Origin: Bowmanella denitrificans
GTDB lineage: Bacteria; Pseudomonadota; Gammaproteobacteria; Enterobacterales; Alteromonadaceae
Assembly (NCBI RefSeq): GCF_039522935.1
Contig: NZ_BAAAEI010000031.1
Span: forward strand, 124,001-188,000
Length of the DNA: 64,000 nt
Direction: 5' to 3'
Shown here: positions 38,335 through 47,186 of the stretch, in pieces
How positions within the stretch are numbered: the first letter of the stretch is position 1
Layout of the letters: every line of letters begins with the position of its first letter
Position numbers and translations under genes: made by a program
Notes under the pieces: model-generated
What the model saw: only the letters and a program-made list of their open reading frames with translations
What the model was told of the DNA's origin: nothing
The model's database searches: none

Positions 38335-39671
38335 TGAACACACTGGATGTGTATATGAATGGTTATTGTGTCGGTTATTTCGGTCGCGATAATGCTGGTG
38401 CCCATTCATTCCGCTATGAGCACTCCTGGATTGAACAGGAAGGGGCGCGGCCAATTTCTTTGTCGTTGCCATTACGCCGTGAGGTCTATAAAGGCCAGGA
38501 AGTCATCAATTTTTTTGACAACCTACTACCCGATAATGACGAGATTCGTGACCGTGTGGTTGCCCGTTTCCATGCCGATTCAGGTCAAACGTTCGATCTG
38601 TTAGCGGCAATAGGGCGAGACAGTGTGGGTGCCTTACAGTTTGTTCCTGCGGGCAAAAAACCGGGGACTATTCGCCAGTTAAATTACCAAACACTCAGTG
38701 AAGAAGCGTTGGAGCGCATACTGTTGGGATACCAGTTCCGCGCCCCACTTGGCATGTTGCGTGAGAACGACGACTTCCGGATTTCCATCGCAGGGGCGCA
38801 GGAAAAAACCGCATTGCTTAAAATTGGCGAGCACTGGTGTGTGCCGACAGGCAACACACCTACTACCCACATAGTAAAACTACCCATTGGGAAAATTCAA
38901 AGCCACGACCATACGATTGATTTAAGCGACAGCGTCGAAAATGAAATGCTTTGTTTACGCATCGCCCGGGAATTTGGTTTTGATGCACCCAATTGTGAAA
39001 TTATTAACACCAAGAAAATCAGAGCATTGGCGATTGAACGCTTTGATCGCAAATATGCCAGCGATGGCAGTTGGATAATGCGCTTACCGCAGGAAGATTA
39101 TTGCCAGGTATTCGGCCTGCCCTCGGCCAGAAAGTATGAATCGGATAAAGGTCCTTGCATTGCCGATGTGATGAAGCATCTGCAAGGCTCAGCCAATGCA
39201 GTGCGAGATCGCGACGTATTTATGGGCGCACAGGTACTGTTTTTTTTGTTGGGCGCCACAGATGGACATGCGAAGAACTTTTCAGTGCGTATTGATCCAT
39301 TCGGTGCATACAGATTGACGCCGCTTTATGACATTCTTTCCGCTTATCCCGCCATTGGCGGCACAGGTCTTAATCTTAGAGATCTGAAGCTCGCGATGAG
39401 TTTACGCGGAAGCAGTGGCAAAAAATGGAAAATCTCACAGATGTTTCGACGACATTTTCTGGCTACAGCAAAACAAGCAGAGTTCAGCCAATCCAGAATG
39501 GACGCCATCATATCCCGCATGTGCGAGCAAGTGGATGGCGTTATTGAAAAAGTTCAACAGGCATTACCTGCTGATTTTCCTGAGCGGGTAGCACAACCCA
39601 TTTTTGAGGGAATGCAAGAGCGAAAACATCGTTTACTGCTTAAGCCAGCTAGCTGTTTTCCCCCAAACTGA
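38334..39671 (+). CDS. hipA: HipA-type serine/threonine kinase toxin
   Basis: A 445-residue kinase very close in layout to E. coli HipA (440). Visible features: N-terminal subdomain with RPISLSLPLRR and FFDNLLPD; regulatory autophosphorylation site Ser151 in RISIAGAQEKTALL; catalytic Asp310 in LLGATDGHAKNFS and Mg-binding Asp333 in LYDILSAYP. E. coli equivalents are Ser150, Asp309 and Asp332. HipA phosphorylates glutamyl-tRNA synthetase and produces persistence. ATG 38334 is coupled to hipB (GAGGA 6 bp upstream). Its 3' end overlaps the convergent sortase gene by 23 bp. All key residues are present, so it is probably active. Confidence 0.95.
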   Translation: MNTLDVYMNGYCVGYFGRDNAGAHSFRYEHSWIEQEGARPISLSLPLRREVYKGQEVINFFDNLLPDNDEIRDRVVARFHADSGQTFDLLAAIGRDSVGALQFVPAGKKPGTIRQLNYQTLSEEALERILLGYQFRAPLGMLRENDDFRISIAGAQEKTALLKIGEHWCVPTGNTPTTHIVKLPIGKIQSHDHTIDLSDSVENEMLCLRIAREFGFDAPNCEIINTKKIRALAIERFDRKYASDGSWIMRLPQEDYCQVFGLPSARKYESDKGPCIADVMKHLQGSANAVRDRDVFMGAQVLFFLLGATDGHAKNFSVRIDPFGAYRLTPLYDILSAYPAIGGTGLNLRDLKLAMSLRGSSGKKWKISQMFRRHFLATAKQAEFSQSRMDAIISRMCEQVDGVIEKVQQALPADFPERVAQPIFEGMQERKHRLLLKPASCFPPN

Positions 39672-40242
39672 TTTGCTCAGCAGTGACCAGCAAACGCCAG
39701 GGCGTATTGGCCGCCAGCGAGTCATAAGGGTAACAGGTGGTCAGATACAGTCCGCTGTGGTGTAAAAAGCCGGTGTCGGCCTGATGTACCACGCGCATTT
39801 CTTTTACCTGAAAATGCTGCCATGTGCCGTTTTGTAGTTGCATGCGAAATTGCTCCCCTGTTTTCAGGTGCTGCAGAAAAGCAAAATGGGTGTCGTTATG
39901 CCCGGCAATTAATACGCCTTTTTCGGCACTGTTGCCCAGCTCACCGCTGGCCAGCAAGTGGCCGGGGCCAAAGGCCAGATTGCGGCCACTGGCACCCGAC
40001 AACACCGTTAGGCGCTGATGCTGGTGCGGAAAATCCAGCTGCGCGACGACATGGGTATCGGCATAAAACCAGGGTTTAACTTTGCTGTCTGGTTCGGCCA
40101 GGGCCTGCTGCCAGGCGTCACTAATCAGGTATTGGGCCAGCCACGCTTTAGCCTGCATATGGCCACCTGTGGCCAACAGAACCAGACCAGACACCAGCAA
40201 GGAGTAAAAGAGTAATGAGCGCCAGTTGCTTAACGGATCCAT
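39649..40242 (-). CDS. Class GN (marine proteobacterial) sortase
   Basis: A 197-residue sortase of the Gram-negative dedicated type. An N-terminal membrane anchor spans about 8-27. The catalytic His lies in AGHNDTHFAF, the Cys in LYLTTCYPYDS and the Arg in TPWRLLVTAE, the order expected for the sortase fold. It presumably cleaves the sorting signal of the protein encoded directly upstream (LPQTDG) and attaches it to an envelope acceptor. The ATG follows GGGAG by 7 bp and overlaps the target gene by 13 bp, so it is translationally coupled. Its 3' end overlaps hipA by 23 bp. Confidence 0.93.
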   Translation of the reverse strand: MDPLSNWRSLLFYSLLVSGLVLLATGGHMQAKAWLAQYLISDAWQQALAEPDSKVKPWFYADTHVVAQLDFPHQHQRLTVLSGASGRNLAFGPGHLLASGELGNSAEKGVLIAGHNDTHFAFLQHLKTGEQFRMQLQNGTWQHFQVKEMRVVHQADTGFLHHSGLYLTTCYPYDSLAANTPWRLLVTAEQISLGENS

Positions 40243-42203
40243 CTGCGTGCTCCCACAAAGCTCAGTATCAGCAGCATGCCCAGCAGCAATTGCAGACGGC
40301 TTTGTCCGTCGGTTTGTGGCAGGGTTAAGGAGCCTGCGTCGGGCAGCGCGTTGGGTACCTGAATATTCTGCGTAGCTGGCTGGCCTGAAGGCACGGTTTC
40401 CACGGCAACAAAGGCGGTGAAGGGGCTCAGCAATTGAAACTGCAAGGCCAGTTGTTCGACGCTGGATTTAACCTGCTGTTCAGGGTTGTACAGCAGTAGT
40501 GATTTGATTTTTTGTCTGGCCCATAGCCTGGCAATGCTGTCTCCTTTGCTTTGCAGGGTGGGGGTTAAACCAATATGCAACGGGCCAAGCGGGGTTTGGC
40601 CGGTAAGGGTAATGTCACCCGGACTATCCGGCAGTTTGATGGCCGCCATTAAGGGCTGACCAAAATACAAATCGGGCAGCGGATTGGGCCAATACGTCAA
40701 CATCTGTCCGCCGCTGCTTAGCGACAAATTGACAATGGCCGGGTGATGCAGGCGATTAAACAATGCCTGCATTTTTTCCTGCACTTCAAAGGTGGCGCCA
40801 ATAAAAGTGTAGGAGCCCCGGCCAACATCCGCCGCTCTGTTCATAAACAGGCTGTTTGGGGCACTGCCGATACCTACAGTGAACAGGCGGCTGTCACCCA
40901 GTTGCTGGCGGATTTTCTCAAACAGCTGAGCTTCATTGCTGACACTGCCATCGGTCAGAAACACCACTTGTCGCACTCTGTCATTTTGTTCACTCCCATC
41001 CAGCACCACATCCAGGGCCTGGGCTATCTCAGTGCCGCCGTCGGCTTCCAGGCTATGGACAAAGTCTCTGGCCATGCGCAGATTGGCTTTATTGGCCTCT
41101 AGCGGGCGCATACTGAGAGGATTGAGCCGGTGATTGAAGCCCAGGATATTAAAGCTGTCCTGGGCATCCAGTTGAGTTAAGGCAAATAACAACGCCTGTT
41201 TGGCCTGCTGCATTGACTGGCCATGCATAGAGCCAGAGGTATCAATCACAAAGATAGTTTCTCTCGGCAGACGTCGTGCGGCGGTAAAGCTGTCGGCCGG
41301 CGGTGTCAGCATCAGCAGCGCGTAGCGTTCACCCTGTTCGGTTTGCTGCACCAAGAATGCCGCCTGGCTGTCCTGCTTTAGTCTTGGGGTAAAGCGCAGG
41401 ACTAAATCTTTGTTCATCTGTGGGTCGGTAAGGGAGAGCCGGTAACGGCCAAAGGCCGGGTTGTCCAGCGCCAGTGGTTGTTCACCCGCGCTGACTTTGG
41501 CCAGTTCCAGGCCTAAATCCATGTCCAACTCCAGGGTAAGGCCCGCATTGACTGGTTGCGGCTTGGCACTCTGGCTGAAAAGTGGTGCTATCCAACCCCT
41601 TGGTTGCGCGGTATTGTCAGCGCTGGCTGGCTCGTCTGTATCCGGCATTTTCATCACCATGGGGTGATAACGTGGGGTAATGGTGACCGGGAAACGCACA
41701 GAAAACTCACCGTCGGCGAAAGCCAGGGTTTGTTGATAATGCAACTCCACCGAAATGCTCTGGCCCGGTTCAATATTCGCCACGTCGGTAACGAACATAT
41801 TAGCGCGCTGCTGGCGCACCAAAGCCGCTTTTTTGCCTTCTTGGCGTGCTTGTTGGTAGGTTCGCGTGGCTTCAGCTTTTTTGTCTATTTTGCCCTGAAT
41901 GCGCCGCTCGCCTACCACTAAGGTCATGGCATACACGGCACTGTCATCTGGTAGTGGGAACACATAGCGGCCATTGACCGCAAAGGGGTTGTCATTGCGA
42001 TACCGCTGAGTGACTCTGACCTGATTAATCAGGCCTGTGGTCTGCATCTTCACATCGGTGTTAAGGATAATTCCGGGCGCTACGGCGTCGCCCTGAAGGT
42101 TGAACAGTTCCAGTTGAGGAGACGTTGCCCATACCGGGTAGCTGCACAATATAGTGAGCAGGCTTATCAGTAAGCTTGTCCTGCCTATTGGGTAAACATA
42201 CAT
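40230..42203 (-). CDS. Marine proteobacterial sortase target protein (VIT and vWA domains, LPQTDG sorting signal)
   Basis: A 657-residue exported protein. The signal peptide (about 1-28) is followed by a VIT domain (about 30-160), a von Willebrand factor A domain with MIDAS motif IDTSGSMHGQSM, and a C-terminal sorting signal LPQTDG at 628-633, then a hydrophobic segment (LLLGMLLILSFVG) and basic tail ARRWIR. This is the classical LPXTG-like tripartite signal. The start at 42203 (MYVYPIGRTSLLISLL) is chosen; an 80-residue longer frame from 42443 crosses the rarD start region. Metal-dependent adhesion or complex assembly is inferred from the vWA domain. Confidence 0.92.
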   Translation of the reverse strand: MYVYPIGRTSLLISLLTILCSYPVWATSPQLELFNLQGDAVAPGIILNTDVKMQTTGLINQVRVTQRYRNDNPFAVNGRYVFPLPDDSAVYAMTLVVGERRIQGKIDKKAEATRTYQQARQEGKKAALVRQQRANMFVTDVANIEPGQSISVELHYQQTLAFADGEFSVRFPVTITPRYHPMVMKMPDTDEPASADNTAQPRGWIAPLFSQSAKPQPVNAGLTLELDMDLGLELAKVSAGEQPLALDNPAFGRYRLSLTDPQMNKDLVLRFTPRLKQDSQAAFLVQQTEQGERYALLMLTPPADSFTAARRLPRETIFVIDTSGSMHGQSMQQAKQALLFALTQLDAQDSFNILGFNHRLNPLSMRPLEANKANLRMARDFVHSLEADGGTEIAQALDVVLDGSEQNDRVRQVVFLTDGSVSNEAQLFEKIRQQLGDSRLFTVGIGSAPNSLFMNRAADVGRGSYTFIGATFEVQEKMQALFNRLHHPAIVNLSLSSGGQMLTYWPNPLPDLYFGQPLMAAIKLPDSPGDITLTGQTPLGPLHIGLTPTLQSKGDSIARLWARQKIKSLLLYNPEQQVKSSVEQLALQFQLLSPFTAFVAVETVPSGQPATQNIQVPNALPDAGSLTLPQTDGQSRLQLLLGMLLILSFVGARRWIR

Positions 42204-42422
42204 TGCGGGTTTCCAATGAGGTGAATTCAGGCTTATTGAAGCAATGACCAATGGCCGACAGAGGGCGAAAAAAAGGCAATACCGGGAACAATTATGACAA
42301 CATTCTGGCAACGCCTGGCAATGTAGAATAAATACAGCTAATGGCTGTCCCTGAAATTCGTTGTTTGTCATTGCGAGCTTGATCACCGAAGATAGCCGCA
42401 ATATTCCCCCGGGTGCCCAATC

Positions 42423-43340
42423 ATGACCGACAGAACCGCGCAAACCGGCGTGCTCCTTGCCATCGCCGCTTACACTATGTGGGGCTTTGCCCCCATGTAT
42501 TTCAAACTGCTGCTGGACGTGCCAGCTACCGATATTTTGCTACACCGCATTGTCTGGTCCATGTTGGTTCTTGTGATTCTGGTGCTGGTTTCAGGGCAAC
42601 TGCCTAAAGTAAGGCAGGCCATCGTCAATCCCAGAGTGATGAAGGTGCTGTTGATTTCAGGTTTGCTGTTGGGGGGGAACTGGTTGTTATTTATCTGGGC
42701 CATCAATAATGATCATTTGCTCGACGCCAGTCTGGGGTATTACATCAACCCGCTGCTGAATGTGGCCCTTGGCCGCCTGTTTCTGGGGGAACGCCTGCGT
42801 AAGTTGCAAAAGTATGCGGTGGCCCTGGCATTGTCTGGTGTGGCGATTCTGGTGCTGTCCTTTGGTCAGGTTCCCTGGATTGCCCTGGCACTGGCGGGAA
42901 GCTTTGGTATCTACGGCCTGCTGCGTAAACAAGTGGCGGTAGATTCTCTGCCCGGCCTGATGCTGGAAACCCTGCTGATGATGCCCTTTGCCATGGCCTA
43001 TTGGATTTGGCTGGCCAGCCCGGCCAGCAATATGTTCAGCAACAGCTGGGATCTTAATACCATTCTGATCTGTGCTGGGCTGGTTACCACCGCACCATTG
43101 TTATGCTTTACTGCGGCGGCCAGGCGCATTATGTATTCCACCCTGGGCTTTTTTCAGTATATTGGCCCCAGCATCATGTTCGTGTTGGCGGTATTTTTGT
43201 ACAACGAGCCGCTGCATCATGAACGTCTGATCACCTTTGCCCTGGTCTGGACCGGTCTGGCACTGTTCAGCTTTGACTCTTACCGGCACTTTCGCAACAG
43301 CCGCAAGGCCATGAAGCAAAAACTGGCCACCCAGGAATAA
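42423..43340 (+). CDS. rarD: EamA family transporter RarD
   Basis: A 305-residue membrane protein with ten predicted helices in two EamA repeats, matching E. coli RarD (296). Conserved RarD parts include AYTMWGFAPMYFKLL, LLHRIVWS, NWLLFIWAINNDH and LGFFQYIGPSIMFVLAV. The transported substrate in RarD proteins is not settled. The gene is divergent from the sortase target and convergent with uvrD, from which a GC hairpin (43354-43374) separates it. Confidence 0.92.
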   Translation: MTDRTAQTGVLLAIAAYTMWGFAPMYFKLLLDVPATDILLHRIVWSMLVLVILVLVSGQLPKVRQAIVNPRVMKVLLISGLLLGGNWLLFIWAINNDHLLDASLGYYINPLLNVALGRLFLGERLRKLQKYAVALALSGVAILVLSFGQVPWIALALAGSFGIYGLLRKQVAVDSLPGLMLETLLMMPFAMAYWIWLASPASNMFSNSWDLNTILICAGLVTTAPLLCFTAAARRIMYSTLGFFQYIGPSIMFVLAVFLYNEPLHHERLITFALVWTGLALFSFDSYRHFRNSRKAMKQKLATQE

Positions 43341-43353
43341 GGTATTGATCCAA

Positions 43354-43374
43354 CACGCCGGTTAAGCCGGCGTG
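43354..43374. terminator. Possible bidirectional terminator between rarD and uvrD
   Basis: An 8-bp stem CACGCCGG/CCGGCGTG with a 5-nt loop overlaps the uvrD stop region. There is no clear T-tract, so function as terminator is uncertain. Confidence 0.45.
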
Positions 43375-45533
43375 AGTCTGGCGTAGGCCAATACCAGCCA
43401 TTTGCTGCCAACGTCGCTGAAATTTACCTGCACCCGGGCGTGCTCGCCTGAACCTTCGTAATTCAGAACTGTGCCTTCACCAAATTTAGGATGCAGCACC
43501 CGCTGCCCCAGTTGAAAACCGGTACTTTCAAACGCCATATGCGAAGTGGCCGGGGTAAAGCGGTTTTGTACCGGTCTGGATACCTGAGTGGCCCGCAGAC
43601 GGATTTCCTCAATACAATCAGCAGGGATTTCACGGATAAAACGTGAAGGGGTGTGGTATTTATCCTGGCCATACAAACGGCGGCTTTCCGCATAAGTGAT
43701 ATATAGCTTTTGCATGGCGCGGGTCATGCCCACATAACAAAGCCGACGCTCTTCCTCTAAACGCCCCGGCTCTTCATTGCTCATCTGACTGGGGAACATG
43801 CCCTCTTCCACCCCGGCAATCACCACCAACGGAAACTCCAGACCTTTGGCACTGTGCATGGTCATCATCTGCACCGCATCCTGATGACTGTCTGCCTGGG
43901 TTTCACCGGCTTCCAGAGAGGCATGGGCCAGAAATGCAGACAAGGGGGTCATACCTTCCGCTTCATCCGGGGCGACAAACTGCTTACAGGCGGTCACCAG
44001 TTCTTCCAGGTTCTCGATGCGGGCCTGAGCTTTTTCACCTTTCTCCGCCTGATACATGGCATACAAACCAGAAGCCTTGATGGCCAAATCGGCTTGTTGT
44101 TCCAAGGCCAAACCGGGCAAATCTTCCTGCAGTTTGAGCACCAAATCGACAAAACCCTGCAATGCATTGGCGGCGCGCCCTGATAGGCGTTTTTCCCGCA
44201 GCATCAGCAAGGCAGCCTGCCACATGGATTGCTCGGTGGCTTTGGCCGCTTCACGCACCTGCTCCAGGGTACGCTCGCCTATGCCACGGGCCGGCGTATT
44301 AACCACCCGCTCAAACGCAGCGTCATCCAGCGGTTGATTGGCCATACGCAAATACCCTAGTGCATCTTTGATTTCCTGGCGTTCAAAGAAGCGCAGGCCA
44401 CCGTAGATGCGATAGGCCAGGCCTTCGTGCAACATACCCTCTTCCAATACCCGTGACTGTGCGTTATTCCGGTAAAGTACTGCGCAATCACTCAGTGCCC
44501 CGCCTTTTTCCTGCCAGCCACGGATTTGCGACACAATAAAACGGGCTTCATCCAGTTCGTTAAAACCGGCGTACAGGGAAATGGGTTCCCCTTCACTGCC
44601 CTCGGTCCAAAGCTCCTTACCCAGCCGACCACTGTTATTTTCAATCACGGTATTGGCCGCCTTGAGGATCTTGCCGGTGGAACGATAATTCTGTTCCAGG
44701 CGAATGGTGGTGGCGCCGTCAAAATCCCGCAGAAAATGCTGGATATTGTCTACATTGGCACCACGCCAGCCATAAATGGACTGATCATCGTCGCCCACTA
44801 TCATCATATTGTTGGTCGGGCAGGCCAGCATGCGCAGCCAGGCATACTGGATATTGTTGGTATCCTGAAACTCGTCTACCAGAATAGCGCGGAAGCGTTG
44901 CTGATAATGTTGCAGAATGCGTGGATGATTAACCCACAGTTCATGAGCCCGCAACAGCAGTTCGGCAAAATCAATCAAACCGGCCCGGTCACAGGTGTCC
45001 TGATAAATCTGATAGATCTCACGCATTTTAGTTTGTGTGGCATCACCGTGAGTCTCTAAATGCTGTGGACGTAAGCCTTCGTCCTTGTTGCCATTGATGT
45101 ACCACTGAATATGCTTGGGCGACCAATGCTTCTCATCCAGATTCATGCTCTTCAACACCCGCCGAATCAGGCGGTGCTGGTCGTCAGAATCGAGAATCTG
45201 AAAGTTCTCCGGTAAGCCGGCTTCCTGATGGTGGGTGCGCAGCAGCCTGTGTGCCAGACCATGGAAAGTACCTATCCACATGCCCTGCAATGAGGAACGC
45301 ATCAGGCTTTCTACCCGATTGCGCATCTCACGTGCTGCTTTGTTGGTAAAGGTTACCGCCAGAATGCCATATGGCGAAATGCCTTCCACATCCATCAACC
45401 AGGCCATGCGATGCACCAACACCCGGGTTTTGCCACTGCCAGCGCCCGCCAGTACCAGCATATCACTGGGTGGCGCGGCAACGGCCTGGCGCTGTTTATC
45501 GTTCAGGGAATCGAGCAGGGCAGATACATCCAT
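43362..45533 (-). CDS. uvrD: DNA helicase II (UvrD)
   Basis: A 723-residue superfamily 1 helicase (720 in E. coli) acting in nucleotide excision and mismatch repair. It has Walker A AGAGSGKTR near residues 29-37, motif II LVDEFQDTN, motif III VGDDDQSIYGWRGAN and motif VI YVGMTRAMQKLY. The C-terminal Tudor-like extension (LGQRVLHPKFGEGTVLNYEG) identifies UvrD rather than Rep. A LexA-like box lies 47-62 bp upstream of its start. The gene lies beyond a plus-strand cysteine-cluster gene that separates it from the xerC-yigB operon, unlike E. coli. Confidence 0.96.
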   Translation of the reverse strand: MDVSALLDSLNDKQRQAVAAPPSDMLVLAGAGSGKTRVLVHRMAWLMDVEGISPYGILAVTFTNKAAREMRNRVESLMRSSLQGMWIGTFHGLAHRLLRTHHQEAGLPENFQILDSDDQHRLIRRVLKSMNLDEKHWSPKHIQWYINGNKDEGLRPQHLETHGDATQTKMREIYQIYQDTCDRAGLIDFAELLLRAHELWVNHPRILQHYQQRFRAILVDEFQDTNNIQYAWLRMLACPTNNMMIVGDDDQSIYGWRGANVDNIQHFLRDFDGATTIRLEQNYRSTGKILKAANTVIENNSGRLGKELWTEGSEGEPISLYAGFNELDEARFIVSQIRGWQEKGGALSDCAVLYRNNAQSRVLEEGMLHEGLAYRIYGGLRFFERQEIKDALGYLRMANQPLDDAAFERVVNTPARGIGERTLEQVREAAKATEQSMWQAALLMLREKRLSGRAANALQGFVDLVLKLQEDLPGLALEQQADLAIKASGLYAMYQAEKGEKAQARIENLEELVTACKQFVAPDEAEGMTPLSAFLAHASLEAGETQADSHQDAVQMMTMHSAKGLEFPLVVIAGVEEGMFPSQMSNEEPGRLEEERRLCYVGMTRAMQKLYITYAESRRLYGQDKYHTPSRFIREIPADCIEEIRLRATQVSRPVQNRFTPATSHMAFESTGFQLGQRVLHPKFGEGTVLNYEGSGEHARVQVNFSDVGSKWLVLAYARLTPA

Positions 45534-45579
45534 CGGGTTTGGCTGGCAGTTGAGTGATGGCGCCAGTATATCAGTTGTA

Positions 45580-45595
45580 CTGTGTATTTATACAT
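45580..45595 (-). promoter_or_regulatory. LexA (SOS) box upstream of uvrD
   Basis: CTGT-N8-ACAT differs from the LexA consensus CTGT-N8-ACAG at one base, and the spacer GTATTTAT is AT-rich as in good sites. E. coli uvrD is an SOS gene. The 309-bp interval 45534-45842 otherwise holds only the promoter regions of uvrD and the YkgJ-like gene. Confidence 0.65.
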
Positions 45596-45842
45596 TCATT
45601 TGGCAGCATCGAACGTTAGATGGGTGCTCTGCTTAGAATTCAAACAAGCTGTCTGGCTGCAAAACAGCCAATTACCAGGCGGGAGAATATTTTTCAGCCC
45701 CTATTGTGGAAATATCCTTGCGCACATTAGAATCTGCCGTTGGCGTTTTACGGCAGCACCTTCAGTGTGTTGTCTGCCAGTTCAAACTGCCCATCTTAGA
45801 ACACGCTCTAATTATTACTGTCAATTTATTTGCGGAGTCTGT

Positions 45843-46445
45843 ATGCAAAGACTGCGGGATCTATCGCGTCTTGTTGAGGCTGTGTATGACGAACTCGATC
45901 ATACCTTCGGAACCTATCAACGTAACTCTGGGTTGGCCTGTCGCCCCGGATGTGGTGCTTGCTGTAACAATCCGGAAATTGAAGCCACACCACTGGAAAT
46001 GTTACCCCTGGCCCTAACTTTCTATGATCAGGGCCGGGCAGAGCAGGTGCTGGCTGAGCTGGAGGCTTACTCAGGGTTTGCCTGTTATCACTATGTTCGT
46101 CATTCGTTGGATGGCATCTTGGGGCAATGTGGGGTGTATCAGCAGCGGCCGGCTATTTGCCGTATGTTTGGTGCCGCTGGTGTAAAGGGTAAACAGGGGG
46201 AAACCCGATTATCGGTGTGTCGTACCATTAAGCAGGATCATAGCGACAAGTACCAGCAAACCCTGATTACCATGTTAACTGAGCCTGCGCCTAAAATGGC
46301 GGAAGGCAAGGACAGGGTCAGACAATTGGACTATGCCCTGGGTAAGCAGGATATGCCTATTAATCAGGCGCTTAAAGTCGCGATTGAGCGAGTGCTGTTT
46401 ATTGCTTATTACAGTGGTTTTGAACAGACCGAAGAAGTCGCATAA
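45843..46445 (+). CDS. YkgJ family cysteine cluster protein
   Basis: A 200-residue protein with the conserved cysteine clusters of the YkgJ/UPF0153 family: ACRPGCGACCNNP near residues 32-44 and CGVYQQRPAICRMFG in the middle, with a further Cys at SVCRTI. These probably bind zinc or an iron-sulfur cluster. The ATG at 45843 follows GGAG by 8 bp; an upstream frame from 45582 lies in the uvrD promoter region and is rejected. It sits on the plus strand between yigB and uvrD. Function unknown. Confidence 0.85.
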   Translation: MQRLRDLSRLVEAVYDELDHTFGTYQRNSGLACRPGCGACCNNPEIEATPLEMLPLALTFYDQGRAEQVLAELEAYSGFACYHYVRHSLDGILGQCGVYQQRPAICRMFGAAGVKGKQGETRLSVCRTIKQDHSDKYQQTLITMLTEPAPKMAEGKDRVRQLDYALGKQDMPINQALKVAIERVLFIAYYSGFEQTEEVA

Positions 46446-46469
46446 TAGAAGAACTAAAACGGCCAGGGT

Positions 46470-47186
46470 TTAAATCAAGACCAATAGTTCTTCAAGCTTA
46501 TGCAGGTGCAAATGTGGCAAGGGGCCGGACAGCTCCTCGCTTAACAGCATCGGTCGATTGACGGCAAACCAGGCGGTTTGGTAACCGGCCTGTAATGCCC
46601 CGAATACATCGTTATACAGGTTATCCCCCACATGTAAGATGGTATTTGGTGAGCAAGCCAGGCGCGAAGCCGCCAGGTCAAACATGGCACGATGGGGTTT
46701 CATTGGCTGTGACAGGTTGGCACGCAGGCACACCTGAAAGTAATCGCTAATACCAATACGCTGAATATCTACGTTGCCGTTGGTAATGGCCAGTAAAGGC
46801 ACTTTTTCGGCAAGCCTGGCGAGTACAGAACAAATGTTCTTATCTACCTGAAAGTGGCTGCGCTCTGCATAAAAGAAGGCAAAGGCTTCCTGTACCGCTT
46901 TATCCAACTCCTGATTGCGATAGCCACAATGATATAAGCCTTTATTTAATACCGTCAGGCGCAACTGGCCCATGTCATTCTGAAGCTGAGGGTGCTCTTG
47001 CAGTGTCTGATGTTTGATGGTCTGCCAAAACTTACTGTCCGTGCCGGCAGTTGCGGCATAGGAAGAATGTAAAAAAGCCAGCAGCGCTTGCTCGGCCCGC
47101 ATCAAAATGGGCTTGTTGTTATACAGGGTGTCATCAAGATCAAAGGTAAGGGCGCAGGGGCGTTGAAAAGGGCGATAGAAAATCAT
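46470..47186 (-). CDS. yigB: HAD family hydrolase, YigB-like
   Basis: A 238-residue haloacid-dehalogenase hydrolase, the same length as E. coli YigB, an FMN and sugar phosphatase. Motif I is FDLDDTLYNN near residues 15-24, motif II ITNGN, motif III a Lys in QPMKPHRAMF, and motif IV HVGDNLYNDVFGA. Its start overlaps the xerC stop by 4 bp, and the order dapF-DUF484-xerC-yigB is the same as in enterobacteria. This synteny supports the YigB label. Confidence 0.93.
   Translation of the reverse strand: MIFYRPFQRPCALTFDLDDTLYNNKPILMRAEQALLAFLHSSYAATAGTDSKFWQTIKHQTLQEHPQLQNDMGQLRLTVLNKGLYHCGYRNQELDKAVQEAFAFFYAERSHFQVDKNICSVLARLAEKVPLLAITNGNVDIQRIGISDYFQVCLRANLSQPMKPHRAMFDLAASRLACSPNTILHVGDNLYNDVFGALQAGYQTAWFAVNRPMLLSEELSGPLPHLHLHKLEELLVLI

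Noticed and set aside
42204..42443. 80-residue N-terminal extension of the sortase target
   Set aside because: It would remove the signal peptide from the N-terminus and overlap the divergent rarD start; the ATG at 42203 is better.
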